From Clostridiales bacterium UBA3758 (lineage in GTDB: Bacteria > Bacillota > Clostridia > Oscillospirales > Oscillospiraceae), in the NCBI GenBank assembly GCA_002371675.1, contig DFGE01000007.1:7715-71714 (forward strand): a DNA stretch of 64,000 nucleotides, read 5' to 3'. The notes under the pieces are model-generated. The model was not told where the DNA came from. It did no database searches and worked only from the letters and a program-made list of their open reading frames with translations. The first letter of the stretch is position 1. Each line of letters opens with the position of its first letter. The position numbers and the translations under genes are program-made. This document shows, piece after piece, positions 17,012 through 25,721 of the stretch.

Positions 17012-18796
17012 TCAGGGCGCGGGAGCGGGGTCGGCGCGCCCGCCGTCCTTCCCGTAAACCGCCGTCAGCAGCAGGAAGGGGAAGGCGGTAAAGAGCGCGT
17101 AATCGTAACGGGTCTCGCTGAACACCGGCGAGGCGATCATCAGGCTCAGCGTGATGGCAAAAACGGGCAGGGCAAGGAAGCTCTCCACCCTCCTTCTGCG
17201 CATCAGATTGAGGCAGAAGGCTGCGCAGACGATCCAGAAATGCAGACCGATGCTGAGCAGCGGCTGGAAGAGATCAAAGGTGAAAACATCCTGATAGACA
17301 AAATAGAGATAGAACGCGGCGAGGGAAAAGACGGTCTGCCGGCCGCCGAAGTCATTCGGCTCGACGCCGGTCGTCCAGACCCAGTAATCGTAGCCGCCGT
17401 GCCAGTAGCCCTTGGTCTGCTCGGCCCAGGCCTCGATGAACTCCAGCGGATAGCGCCGCAGCAGCCCCAGCCAGAGCTTCAGATACGCGCCCTTGTGGGA
17501 AACGAGGTAGTCCTGGTTGCCGAAATCGCGGATCGCGTCCTTGATCGGGTTGGAGAGCCCGCTGTCGTAGAGCGCGGGGATCTGCTCCACCTCGATGATC
17601 TCGCCGAGCAGGGCCTGTTCTTCCGCCGTGAGCTCCTTTCCGTCCGCCACGGTGCGGGCGATCTGCTGCAGCGGGACGGACAGGGACTCCACAAAGTCCG
17701 GCTGCCGGACGTCGAGCGCCTTAAGGACGGGGCGCTTCATCACGAAGCCGAGCGCGAGCACAGCGAGAAACAGCAGGAGCATCCGCCGCTGCTGCTTGCC
17801 GAACAGGAGGGCGAACACGAGCGTGACCAGCACGAAGGCGAAATAGCCGTTGCTGCGCAGCAGGCAGAAGCCGAGAGAACCAAGCGCCAGGAGGATCCAT
17901 TCGCGCACGCTGACGTCGAGCTTCTTGAGAATCCGGTACAGGGAGACGACAAACAGCAGCACGCAGCCGGCAAAGGGGATGTCCTTCCACATGGTGAAGC
18001 TATAGGCAAGATGGATAGGCAAAAGGGCAAACCAGAGCAGAAAGACCAGCACGGCACCCAGAGGCACGCCGCTGCGGTAGAGCGTCGAGAGCGAGTAGCT
18101 GATGACCGCCGCCATAAAGAGGATCTGGAACAGGCTGTAGAGCGCGATCCCGGCGTTGAGGTCATGGAACAGGCCCATGCCGATCGAGAGAAAGAAACGG
18201 ATGATCATCGTGTGCCAGAAGGGGTGGTGATTGCTGTAGACCCCGCTCAGGATCTGCGAGATCTGGTCGGCGCTGTCCACCGAGACGACCCCGGGATACA
18301 TGGAGGGGAGGAAGACCAGCAGATCCGCCGCGCAGAGCAGGAGCATCGAGAGCAGGGAAAAGCGCCGCAGCTGCGTCTTTGTCGGCATCTTCGGCTCATC
18401 CCGCCGCGCGCGCAGCAGGCGGAAGCAGAAGATCAGCGTATTGCGGCAGACGGACATGCTGCCGAGAAAGACCAGGAAGGCCTCAAGATACAGCCAGATC
18501 GCGAAGAGCGTCCGAACGGTATCGCGGACCAGCGCGCGCAGCACTGCGAGGTTGGCGAGGAAAACAGCGGCGGCGAACAGAACCGAGGCGACGGCGACGA
18601 TGCGCCGCTGCCGCCGTTCCAGCGCCGGCTTTTCCCGGTAATTGGACAGCAGGGCGACAAGGCCGAGCCCGCCGCAGAGGATATAGACGCTGTAATAAGA
18701 ATCGCTGTGGCGCAGAAACAGGAACCAGATATACAGCAGAAAGAGCTGCAGCACCAGAAAGGGGCAGCTGTAAAGACGATCCGCATTGCGCTCCAT
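17012..18796 (-). CDS. DUF6020-like polytopic membrane protein (probable lipid-linked glycosyltransferase)
   Basis: A 594-residue membrane protein with about twelve hydrophobic segments and a large extracytoplasmic loop between the last ones (about 390-490). The segment SMYPGVVSVDSADQISQ after an early helix resembles the acidic catalytic loop of GT-C type enzymes, and NHHPFWHTMII and SFTMWKDIPFAG follow. It starts just after the GT2 gene stop. The start at 18796 is set by GAGAGGGCTGACGCCATG; an alternative ATG at 18820 would overlap the GT2 gene. The GT2/membrane-protein pairing resembles GtrB/GtrC systems, in which GT2 makes the lipid-linked sugar and the polytopic enzyme transfers it. The function is inference. 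Confidence 0.65.
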   Translation of the reverse strand: MERNADRLYSCPFLVLQLFLLYIWFLFLRHSDSYYSVYILCGGLGLVALLSNYREKPALERRQRRIVAVASVLFAAAVFLANLAVLRALVRDTVRTLFAIWLYLEAFLVFLGSMSVCRNTLIFCFRLLRARRDEPKMPTKTQLRRFSLLSMLLLCAADLLVFLPSMYPGVVSVDSADQISQILSGVYSNHHPFWHTMIIRFFLSIGMGLFHDLNAGIALYSLFQILFMAAVISYSLSTLYRSGVPLGAVLVFLLWFALLPIHLAYSFTMWKDIPFAGCVLLFVVSLYRILKKLDVSVREWILLALGSLGFCLLRSNGYFAFVLVTLVFALLFGKQQRRMLLLFLAVLALGFVMKRPVLKALDVRQPDFVESLSVPLQQIARTVADGKELTAEEQALLGEIIEVEQIPALYDSGLSNPIKDAIRDFGNQDYLVSHKGAYLKLWLGLLRRYPLEFIEAWAEQTKGYWHGGYDYWVWTTGVEPNDFGGRQTVFSLAAFYLYFVYQDVFTFDLFQPLLSIGLHFWIVCAAFCLNLMRRRRVESFLALPVFAITLSLMIASPVFSETRYDYALFTAFPFLLLTAVYGKDGGRADPAPAP

Positions 18797-18800
18797 GGCG

Positions 18801-19745
18801 TCAGCCCTCTCTGTGCACATCGTGCATCAGCTTGGCCAGCTTCAGGCGGAACTCAAAATCCCGCCGATCCTTCTGCATAATGGAGTCGAGCACCATGCCG
18901 TTGAAGAAGGAAAGCAGCGCCGCCAGCGCGACAAAGCCGCAGACGATCAGCGTGGGGAAGCGCTCGACGATCCCGGTCTGGCGGAAGGGGATCCAGACGG
19001 CCGGGAGGAAAACGGCCAGGTCGATCAGCAGCAGCAGCGCGGAGAGGAAGGAGAAAAACTGCAGCGGCTTGTAGTTGCGGAAGAGGTTGACGATCGTTTT
19101 GATGACGCGCAGGCCGTCCGAGACGGTGTTGAGCTTGGAAACGCTGCCCTCAGGGCGGTCGCGGTAGTCGATGACCACGTTTTCCAGGGCCATGTTGGCG
19201 GAAATGGCGTGGATCGTCATCTCCGTCTCGATCTCGAAGCCGCGGGAGAGAACGGGGAAGGTCTTCACGAAGCGGTAGCTGAAGGCGCGGTAGCCGGTCA
19301 TGATGTCCTTGATGTCGCTCTTGAAGATGCGGTTGATGGAGGCGCGGACGAGAGAATTGCCGAAGTTGTGGAAGGGGCGCTTGTTCTCCTGAAAATAGGT
19401 GGAGGAGAGCCGGTCGCCGACCACCATATCGGTGCGGCGCTGCAGCACCTTTTCGACCATCTCCGGGGCGGCCTCGGCGGGGTAGGTGTCGTCCCCGTCA
19501 ACCAGCACGTAGCACTCCGCCTCGACGTCCTGAAACATGCGGCGGACGACGTTGCCCTTGCCCTGCTGATACTCCCGCCTCACGACGGCCCCGGCCGCCT
19601 CGGCGATCTGCCCGGTTCCGTCGGAAGAATTGTTGTCGTAAACATAGACGACGGCTTCCGGAAGCACGCGCCGGAAATCCGTGACGACTTTCTCGATGGT
19701 CTGCGCCTCGTTGTAGCAGGGAACGAGTACGGCGATCTTATCCAT
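18801..19745 (-). CDS. Family 2 glycosyltransferase, GtrB/DPM-like with two C-terminal membrane helices
   Basis: A 314-residue enzyme. The GT2 fold starts IAVLVPCYNEAQTIEKVV. The nucleotide-sugar DxD-type motif is DGDDTYP (near residue 84), and a GYRAFSYRFVK acceptor-region motif follows. Helices near 235-255 and 270-290 anchor it to the membrane. The family transfers a sugar from a nucleotide donor to a polyprenyl phosphate. ACAGGAGGTTTCCGTC precedes the start. It is translationally close (4 bp) to the DUF6020-like gene downstream. Confidence 0.85.
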   Translation of the reverse strand: MDKIAVLVPCYNEAQTIEKVVTDFRRVLPEAVVYVYDNNSSDGTGQIAEAAGAVVRREYQQGKGNVVRRMFQDVEAECYVLVDGDDTYPAEAAPEMVEKVLQRRTDMVVGDRLSSTYFQENKRPFHNFGNSLVRASINRIFKSDIKDIMTGYRAFSYRFVKTFPVLSRGFEIETEMTIHAISANMALENVVIDYRDRPEGSVSKLNTVSDGLRVIKTIVNLFRNYKPLQFFSFLSALLLLIDLAVFLPAVWIPFRQTGIVERFPTLIVCGFVALAALLSFFNGMVLDSIMQKDRRDFEFRLKLAKLMHDVHREG

Positions 19746-19869
19746 GACGGAAACCTCCTGTAAGTGAGTACAGATTCGGCGGGATCGGGAGAACGCGCCC
19801 TAAGGGCTTCAAGCGTTTCCGCAGCCGCGCAGGCGGCGGAAAAGGCGCTTGTTGATGAATAAAATCATT

Positions 19870-20073
19870 ATAATGACTATAAGATGGCGAAAAGCCAAAA
19901 AGCTTTTCGCCGCGCGGCTTTGCCGCGCAGCCAAACAGCATAGCTGTTTGGCCATATATTCATTTCAATGAGCATCGGGCGAATGACCCTTTGGGTCATT
20001 CGCTGCCAAACTTGTCGTTTGGCAGCGAAATCAATCGAACCCTCGATTGATTTCGCCATCCGATGGTCATTAT
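19870..20073. repeat. MITE-like hairpin-array element with 23-bp terminal inverted repeats
   Basis: A 204-bp element. The left end ATAATGACTATAAGATGGCG and the right end match as inverted repeats at 20 of 23 positions. Inside are six consecutive stems: GGCGAAAAGC/GCTTTTCGCC, GCGCGGC/GCCGCGC, GCCAAACAGC/GCTGTTTGGC, GCGAATGACC/GGTCATTCGC, GCTGCCAAAC/GTTTGGCAGC and GAAATCAATCGA/TCGATTGATTTC. Related copies are at 5723-5867 (partial), 63978-64000 (left end at window edge) and possibly 44188-44231 (reduced). Confidence 0.9.
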
Positions 20074-20126
20074 ATCATAAGCGGCGGAAAAAGGGAATAA
20101 CGATTCTGCGCCTGTTTCCGGAAAGG

Positions 20127-20157
20127 AAAAAGCAGGGGCTTGAAGCCCCTGCTTTTT
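20127..20157. terminator. Bidirectional terminator after the acidic lipoprotein gene
   Basis: AAAAAGCAGGGGCTTGAAGC pairs with the following CCCCTGCTTTTT, with T runs on both strands, 35 bp past the stop at 20193. Confidence 0.8.
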
Positions 20158-20192
20158 CAGCGGGTTGTATTTGTCGTTTCTGCTGCCTTAAA

Positions 20193-21002
20193 TCAGGCGG
20201 CGGGGGTCACGGCGGTGATGTGCGGGTTCAGGCCGTTGTACCAGTACAGGAAGCCCTCGAGGTCGATCACGTCGCCGACCTGCAGAGCCTCGACAGCCTT
20301 GTAGACCTCGGTGTCGTTGCCGCAGAGATAGAACTCCACGCAGAAGTCATAGGTCACGCCGTCCTTGGAGACCTTGAAGTAGAGGTCGTCGGTCTTGCCC
20401 TCGGGGTCCTTGTAGGAGAAGGCGGCGCCGCTCTCGTCATAGGCCTCGACGGTCATGCCCTTGAAGGCCACGAGCTCGTTCTGGTGGTTGATGAGCTCCT
20501 CGGAGGCCAGCAGCTCGGTCACGTCGGTGGGCTCGGCGATGAAGCTGTCGCCCTCGACGAACTCAAAGCTGGCGTCCACGACCTCGATCTCACCGGACCA
20601 TTCGCCCTTGAAGCCGGTCACGCGGATCTTCGCACCGGGGACGAGCTTGGCGGCGTCTTCCTCGGAGCAGGCCATGTTGTACAGGAAGTAGGCGCCGTCG
20701 GGAGAGGCGGCGTAGACGGTGACCTGGTCGTTCCACCAGGACTGGTGGGCCTGGACGTAGGTCTCGATGACGACAGGAGCGTCGACATCAGCGGCCATGA
20801 ATTCCTCGTGGCTCATAACGGCGGGCTCCTCAGCGGGCTCCTCGGCGGGTTCCTCCGCAGGCTCCTCGGCGGCCGGTTCTTCGGCAGCGGGGGTCTCGGC
20901 GGCGGGCTCTTCGGCCGCGGGCTCGGCCGCGGGCTTCTGGCCGCAGGCGGCGAGCGCGAAGACCATCACGAGAGCCAGGAGCAGAGCAAGGATCTTTTTC
21001 AT
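20193..21002 (-). CDS. Acidic lipoprotein with an OB-fold-like domain
   Basis: A 269-residue exported lipoprotein. The signal peptide KKILALLLALVMVFALAAC ends in a perfect lipobox (LAAC). A 40-residue linker of repeated AAEEPAEEP units follows, then a folded region. One stretch (VDAPVVIETYVQAHQSWWND through GAKIRVTGFKGEWSGEIEVV) looks like an OB-fold nucleic-acid/ligand-binding barrel, possibly followed by a second one (ELVAFKGMTVEAYD through VGDVIDLEGFLYWYNG). AGGAGGAAATGAAAAA fixes the start. The function is unknown. Two other lipoproteins in the window share the same signal peptide and linker style. Confidence 0.75.
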   Translation of the reverse strand: MKKILALLLALVMVFALAACGQKPAAEPAAEEPAAETPAAEEPAAEEPAEEPAEEPAEEPAVMSHEEFMAADVDAPVVIETYVQAHQSWWNDQVTVYAASPDGAYFLYNMACSEEDAAKLVPGAKIRVTGFKGEWSGEIEVVDASFEFVEGDSFIAEPTDVTELLASEELINHQNELVAFKGMTVEAYDESGAAFSYKDPEGKTDDLYFKVSKDGVTYDFCVEFYLCGNDTEVYKAVEALQVGDVIDLEGFLYWYNGLNPHITAVTPAA

Positions 21003-21042
21003 TTTTTCATTTCCTCCTAGAGTAATAGTTCCTGAAGCGTAC

Positions 21043-21061
21043 CTGTGTCCGGCGGACACAG
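21043..21061. promoter_or_regulatory. 19-bp palindrome at the lipoprotein transcription start
   Basis: CTGTGTCCG-G-CGGACACAG is a perfect inverted repeat overlapping the predicted +1 region of the 20193-21002 promoter. It could be a repressor operator or a 5'-mRNA hairpin. Confidence 0.5.
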
Positions 21062-21065
21062 TCCT

Positions 21066-21093
21066 ATTATAACGGCTTTCGCGTGAAAATCAA
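21066..21093 (-). promoter_or_regulatory. Promoter of the acidic lipoprotein gene
   Basis: On the minus strand TTGATT (21093-21088) and TATAAT (21071-21066) are separated by 16 bp. The -35 overlaps the end of the preceding binding-protein gene. Confidence 0.65.
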
Positions 21094-22751
21094 GTGCCGC
21101 GCTGCTTTTGCGTCTTTTTTGTCAAGCGCAGCAGATAGGCCAGGCCGATCAGCAGCCAGACGGCGGCGAGAGTCGTGAGCAGCGCAACGGCACCTGCGGG
21201 CAGCGGCCCGAGATCCTCGACGCCGGAGGAGGCGTCCGCCGTGTCCCCACGCACCACGTTCTCCAGGCGCTTGAGCGCGATGACCTTGTCAAAGAGCTGG
21301 TCGAGATAGGCGTCGTCCACCACGGCCTTGCGCCGCACGTCCTTGGTGACGCTCTCGATGAGCTCACCTGCCGCGTCGCGCACGGAAGCGGAGCCGTTGA
21401 AGACGGGCGTGGTGAAGGTGTACTGGGTGTTGTCCATCAGCAGCTCGCTGGCGATGATCTTGATGGCGTAGTGCTCGGCGTCCTCTCCGGCGCGGCTGAG
21501 ATAGTCAAGGTAGGCGGGGTCCTGCTGGGCCTTGCTCGTCACGGGGACGTAGCCCTCGGTCTCGGCGTAGGGGAGCTGCACGTCGTTGGAGATCAGATAC
21601 TGCAGGAAGAGCCAGGAGGCCAGCATCTCCTGCGGATCGTCCTTCTGGAAGAGGCAGACGGAGGGACCCTGGGAGATCATCTGCGGGTGCTCGGGGTCGA
21701 ACTGCGGTACGGGATAAACGGCCGTCTCGAATTCCACGAGCTGGTCAGGCGCGATGTCCACATGCGGGGCGTCGGTGCCGATCCAGGTTGCGCCGGCGGT
21801 GGAGTCCACGGCGAAGATGCACTGGCCGGCGTTGAGGAAGTTCGCGGGATAGCTGGAGATCTTGAAGGTGGAGAAGGCGCGGCTCTCCGCGTGCCCGGCG
21901 ATGGTGCGCAGCAGCTCCCGGGTGGTGGCGTTGAAGAGCAGGACCTGCCCGTCGTCCGTGGAGTAGCTGGCGCCCTTCTGGCGGAGCATCTGGATCATCA
22001 TGTTGTCCGTGGACTTGTAGATGAAGGGGATCATGACCGACTGGCCGTTGACCTTGAAGTTGCCGGAGGCGTCCTTCTCCATGGCGGCCTCGGAGACCTC
22101 CCAGATGAAGTCCCAGGTCAGGACCTCGGGCAGCTCGTAGCCGAGCTTTTCCACATAGGTCTTGTTGACGTAGGTGGCCTCGGTGGAGCGCATGAAAGGC
22201 AGGGCGTAGGTGAAGCCGCTGAGCACGCACTCGGACAGGAATTCCGGCACGATCTCCTCCTTGCGCGGCGAGTCGAACTTCACTTCACTGCCGCCGAGAC
22301 CGTATTTCTCGTTGACAAAGAGCCCGTCCAGCGGGGCGACGACGTTCTCGCCCGTGAGGTAGGTCGCAATGTGGTCCGGGTAGGAGATGCAGATGTTCGG
22401 CGTGGTGTCGGTGGCGATGTTGGTGATAACGTCGTTGTAGATGCGGGCGTAGTCGGTATAGAGGCGCAGCCGCACCGTCACGTTGGGGTAGAGCTTCTGG
22501 AAGTCCCGGATCGCGCCCTGGTAGATGGCGATCTGATCCTGGTTGGTGTCGTTCTTGGCCCAGAAGCTGATCTCGATGGGCTTCGTCGCGTCGAAGCTCT
22601 CGGGCAGCGGGACCAGGGCGGCAAGCTCGTCGGCGCTCAGAGCCTCGGCTGCATTGGCCTCGGAGCGATCGCCGCTGCGCAGCTCGCCGTGGCAGCCGCA
22701 GAGACTCAGCACGCAGAGCAGAGCCAACAGCAGACAAAGGAGCTTTTTCAT
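21090..22751 (-). CDS. ABC importer extracellular solute-binding protein (family 1) with C-terminal membrane helix
   Basis: A 553-residue lipoprotein with signal peptide KKLLCLLLALLCVLSLCGC (lipobox LCGC). The family 1 binding fold starts KPIEISFWAKNDTNQDQIAIY. It continues through typical segments: NICISYPDHIATYL, YALPFMRSTEATYVNK, and a long C-terminal lobe ending LYVPVTSKAQ-like EGYVPVTSKAQQDPAYL. Unusually, the last 35 residues form a hydrophobic helix (AVALLTTLAAVWLLIGLAYL) with a basic tail, so both ends may be membrane-anchored. The start overlaps the permease stop by 4 bp (ATGA). It is the last gene of a four-gene importer operon. The substrate is probably a carbohydrate or glycerol-phosphate-like compound (inference from the family). 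Confidence 0.88.
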   Translation of the reverse strand: MKKLLCLLLALLCVLSLCGCHGELRSGDRSEANAAEALSADELAALVPLPESFDATKPIEISFWAKNDTNQDQIAIYQGAIRDFQKLYPNVTVRLRLYTDYARIYNDVITNIATDTTPNICISYPDHIATYLTGENVVAPLDGLFVNEKYGLGGSEVKFDSPRKEEIVPEFLSECVLSGFTYALPFMRSTEATYVNKTYVEKLGYELPEVLTWDFIWEVSEAAMEKDASGNFKVNGQSVMIPFIYKSTDNMMIQMLRQKGASYSTDDGQVLLFNATTRELLRTIAGHAESRAFSTFKISSYPANFLNAGQCIFAVDSTAGATWIGTDAPHVDIAPDQLVEFETAVYPVPQFDPEHPQMISQGPSVCLFQKDDPQEMLASWLFLQYLISNDVQLPYAETEGYVPVTSKAQQDPAYLDYLSRAGEDAEHYAIKIIASELLMDNTQYTFTTPVFNGSASVRDAAGELIESVTKDVRRKAVVDDAYLDQLFDKVIALKRLENVVRGDTADASSGVEDLGPLPAGAVALLTTLAAVWLLIGLAYLLRLTKKTQKQRGT

Positions 22752-23611
22752 CCCTTCGTCCCTCCTCTCGAAACGCCGGCCATGATCTTGTCGCGGAAGA
22801 TCAGGAAGAGGACGATCAGCGGCACGGAGATGACCACGACGGCGGCCATCATCGCCGGGATGTTCTCGCGGCCGAAGCCGTTCTCGCGCAGCTCCTGGAT
22901 GCCGTTGGAGACGAGGAAGTAATTCTTGTCGTCGGTGATGAGGCGGGGCCAGACGTAGGAGTTCCAGCACTCGATGACCTTGAGGATCACGACCGTCACG
23001 ACGGTCGGGCGGCAGATCGGCAGCAGCACCTTGAAGAGATACTTGAGATCCGAGGTGCCGTCCACCTTGGCGGCCATGTAGAGCTCGTCCGGCACCTGCT
23101 CGAAATTCTCCTTGAGCAGATAGATGTAGAACACCGAGGTGACGGAGGGCAGGATCAGGCCGAGGAAGGTGTTGCGCAGGTTCCAGTTGGTGATGGTGAC
23201 GAAGTTCGTGATGACCACGAGCTCGGTCGGGATCATCATGAGCGCGAGGAAGAAGCTGAAGAGCAGGTTCTTGCCCCTGAAGTCCAGCCGCGCGAAGGCG
23301 AAGGCCGCGAAGATGATCACCAGCAGCATCAGCGCCGTGGTGGCCACGGTGAAGATGAGGGTGTTGAGGAAGTAGCGCGCGAGCGGCACCTCGGTAAAGG
23401 CGGTGATGTAGTTTTCAAGCGTGGGCGAGAGGGTGAAGAAGGTCGGGATGCGCTCGGCGTTGTAGGACCCGTAGCTCTTGAAGGAGCTGAGGATCATCCA
23501 GTAGAAGGGGAAGAGCACGATGAGCGCCCAGAGCGTAAGGAAGAAATACGTCAGCGTCTTGCGGACGCGCTCTCCCGCCGCTGCGCGCTTTTCGATTTTT
23601 TCGTAATCCAT
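22748..23611 (-). CDS. Sugar-type ABC importer permease (MalG/UgpE-like)
   Basis: A 287-residue inner-membrane permease with six hydrophobic segments. The EAA loop that docks the ATPase reads ELYMAAKVDGTSDLKYLFKV, close to the family consensus with the conserved glycine. It pairs with the MalF-like permease encoded upstream, whose stop is 15 bp before this start. GAGGAGGCGAACGC precedes the start. The binding-protein gene overlaps its stop by 4 bp. Confidence 0.93.
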   Translation of the reverse strand: MDYEKIEKRAAAGERVRKTLTYFFLTLWALIVLFPFYWMILSSFKSYGSYNAERIPTFFTLSPTLENYITAFTEVPLARYFLNTLIFTVATTALMLLVIIFAAFAFARLDFRGKNLLFSFFLALMMIPTELVVITNFVTITNWNLRNTFLGLILPSVTSVFYIYLLKENFEQVPDELYMAAKVDGTSDLKYLFKVLLPICRPTVVTVVILKVIECWNSYVWPRLITDDKNYFLVSNGIQELRENGFGRENIPAMMAAVVVISVPLIVLFLIFRDKIMAGVSRGGTKG

Positions 23612-23625
23612 GCGTTCGCCTCCTC

Positions 23626-24522
23626 TCAGGTGCTGACCTTGCCCTTGGAGAGCATGAGGTTGATAACGGTGATGGTGAAGACGATCAGGAAAAGGATCAG
23701 CGCGGCCGCCGAGGCGTAGGACGGGTAGCCGCCGCTGTTGCCGTAGAGCATGTTGTACACGTAGCCGACGATGGTGTTCATCCCGGCTTCGTCAAGATTC
23801 ACGCCGAAGATGGCGACCTCGTCCGCGTAGGCCTTGAAGGCTCCGATGAAGCCCGTGATGACGAGGTAGAAGATCATCGGGGAGATCATCGGCAGGGTGA
23901 TGCGCGTGAAGATGCGGCCCCGGCTCGTGCCGTCGATGCGGGCGGCGTTGTAGTAATCCTGGTTCACCGACGCCAGCGCCGAGGTGAGGATCAGGATCTT
24001 GAAGGGCATGACCACCCAGACGGTGTAGAGGCACATGACCAGCATCTTCGCCCAGTAGGGGCCGTCGATGAAGTCCACCGATTCGCCGCCGAAGGCGTTG
24101 ATGAGGAGGTTGACCATGCCGTCGGAGTAGGCGGTCTTCTTGAAGAGGATCATGAACACGAGGCCGACGGCCAGGGTGTTCGTAACATAGGGCAGGAAAA
24201 AGACGGTCTGATAGGCCTGCTTGAGAGGCTTGATGGAGCTCAGCCCCAGGGAGATCAGCAGCGCCAGCCCTGTGGAGAGCGGCACCGTGATGACGACGAT
24301 GATGAAGGTGTTCTTCACGGCCTGCAGGAAATAGGGGTCGTGCAGCACCTTGGAGAAGTTGTACCAGCCGACGCCCGTGTAAGTCTGGGAGGCGAAGTTG
24401 AACTTCTCTTCAAAGGCGTAGATCACCACGTCCACCAGCGGGTAGACCATGAACACGCCCAGGAAAACCAGAGCCGGCAGCAGGTACAGCCAGGCTTTCT
24501 TGTTGTTGCCGTTACCTTCCAT
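23626..24522 (-). CDS. Sugar-type ABC importer permease (MalF/UgpA-like)
   Basis: A 298-residue permease with six membrane segments (first: WLYLLPALVFLGVFMVYPL). It carries an EAA motif DYYNAARIDGTSRGRIFTRI. It forms a heterodimer with the 22748-23611 product. It begins 11 bp... upstream of which the ATPase gene ends in reverse order: on the minus strand the ATPase gene (24533-25636) comes first and this gene follows 10 bp later. There is no large periplasmic P2 loop of the E. coli MalF type. Confidence 0.93.
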   Translation of the reverse strand: MEGNGNNKKAWLYLLPALVFLGVFMVYPLVDVVIYAFEEKFNFASQTYTGVGWYNFSKVLHDPYFLQAVKNTFIIVVITVPLSTGLALLISLGLSSIKPLKQAYQTVFFLPYVTNTLAVGLVFMILFKKTAYSDGMVNLLINAFGGESVDFIDGPYWAKMLVMCLYTVWVVMPFKILILTSALASVNQDYYNAARIDGTSRGRIFTRITLPMISPMIFYLVITGFIGAFKAYADEVAIFGVNLDEAGMNTIVGYVYNMLYGNSGGYPSYASAAALILFLIVFTITVINLMLSKGKVST

Positions 24523-24532
24523 GCTTCCCTCC

Positions 24533-25636
24533 TCAGCTCAGCGGAAAGCGGATGCGCTCGCCCGTTTCGGCGTCAAAGAGGAAGACCTTGAAGGGCTTGA
24601 GCGCAAAGCGCACGTCCGGCGCGGCGACCTCCGCCATGTTCTCGGCGGAGATGATGGAACGGATGGTGACGTTGAGCGAATCGGGGTGCGTGGAGACGAC
24701 GCTGATATCGCGCCCCATGACCTCCACGCCCTGGAGCGAGCAGCAGAGCGGCCCGTCCTTCTCGAGCACGAAGCCCTCCGGGCGGACGCCGACCGTGACC
24801 TTCTGCGCCTTCACGCCCGGCACCGCCAGTACGGCGGAGCCGCCGATCAGCAGCTCACCGTCCCTGACCTCGCCGTTGAAGACGTTGATGGGCGGCGTGC
24901 CGAGGAACTTGGCCACGAAGAGGTTGCGCGGGTCGTCGTACACGTCCTGGGGTCTGCCGATCTGGTGCACCTCGCCCGCCTGCATCACGACGATCTGGTC
25001 GGAGATGCTCATGGCCTCCTCCTGGTCGTGGGTGACGAAGATGGTGGTGATCTGCGTCTCGCGCTGGATGCGGCGGATCTCCTCGCGGGTCTGCAGACGC
25101 AGGCGCGCGTCGAGGTTGCTCAGCGGCTCGTCGAGCAGCAGGACACGGGGGCGCTTGACCAGCGCGCGGGCGATGGCGACACGCTGCTGCTGGCCGCCGG
25201 ACATCTCGGCGGGCTTGCGGTCAAGCAGCGCGTCGATCTGCACGAGGCGGGCGGCCTCCTCGGCCTTGGCGTTCATCTCCTCCTTGGAGAGCTTGTCCTT
25301 CCCCTTGAGGTTCTGCAGGGGGAAGAGAATATTCTGACGGACGGTGAGATGCGGATAGAGCGCGTAGTTCTGGAATACCATGCCGACGCCGCGGTTCTCC
25401 GGCGGCAGATCAGTCACATCGTCTTCCCCGAAAAAGATCTTCCCGCTGCTGGGCTTGAGCAGACCGCAGATCATATTGAGCGTCGTGCTCTTGCCGCAGC
25501 CGGAGGGGCCGAGCAGGCCGATGAGCTTTCCGTCGGGGATCTCATAGTCGAAATCCCGGACGGCGGTCACAGGCTCGGGGGATTTTTTGTTGAGGCTGGG
25601 GAATTGCTTGGTCACATGCTGCAGGACAACTTTCAT
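24533..25636 (-). CDS. ABC importer ATPase (MalK/UgpC/MsmK type)
   Basis: A 367-residue ATPase. Walker A is GPSGCGKST (near residue 43), Q-loop MVFQNYALYPH, signature MSGGQQQRVAIARAL, Walker B VLLLDEPLSNLD and switch histidine FVTHDQEEA. The C-terminal 120 residues form the TOBE/regulatory domain typical of CUT1 sugar importers. It is the promoter-proximal gene of the operon (ATPase, permease, permease, binding protein). The start at 25636 follows GGGGAGAGAACGCC. Family members often energise more than one importer. Confidence 0.95.
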   Translation of the reverse strand: MKVVLQHVTKQFPSLNKKSPEPVTAVRDFDYEIPDGKLIGLLGPSGCGKSTTLNMICGLLKPSSGKIFFGEDDVTDLPPENRGVGMVFQNYALYPHLTVRQNILFPLQNLKGKDKLSKEEMNAKAEEAARLVQIDALLDRKPAEMSGGQQQRVAIARALVKRPRVLLLDEPLSNLDARLRLQTREEIRRIQRETQITTIFVTHDQEEAMSISDQIVVMQAGEVHQIGRPQDVYDDPRNLFVAKFLGTPPINVFNGEVRDGELLIGGSAVLAVPGVKAQKVTVGVRPEGFVLEKDGPLCCSLQGVEVMGRDISVVSTHPDSLNVTIRSIISAENMAEVAAPDVRFALKPFKVFLFDAETGERIRFPLS

Positions 25637-25721
25637 GGCGTTCTCTCCCCTGGTTATGATTCGGTATTCTTCTCTTTGGCGATCCTTCTGTTCTGCGGCG
25701 GCGCCGCGTTTGACAACTTTC

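Larger units (their letters stand above)
19746..20192. other. 447-bp gene-free region with a MITE-like hairpin element
   Basis: The region contains the complete hairpin-array element at 19870-20073 and the terminator at 20127-20157. Between 19746 and 19869 lie the GT2 ribosome site and a TCCGCCGCC/GGCTGCGGA hairpin. No protein-coding gene is supported; the 60-codon frame on the minus strand follows the palindromes. Confidence 0.7.
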
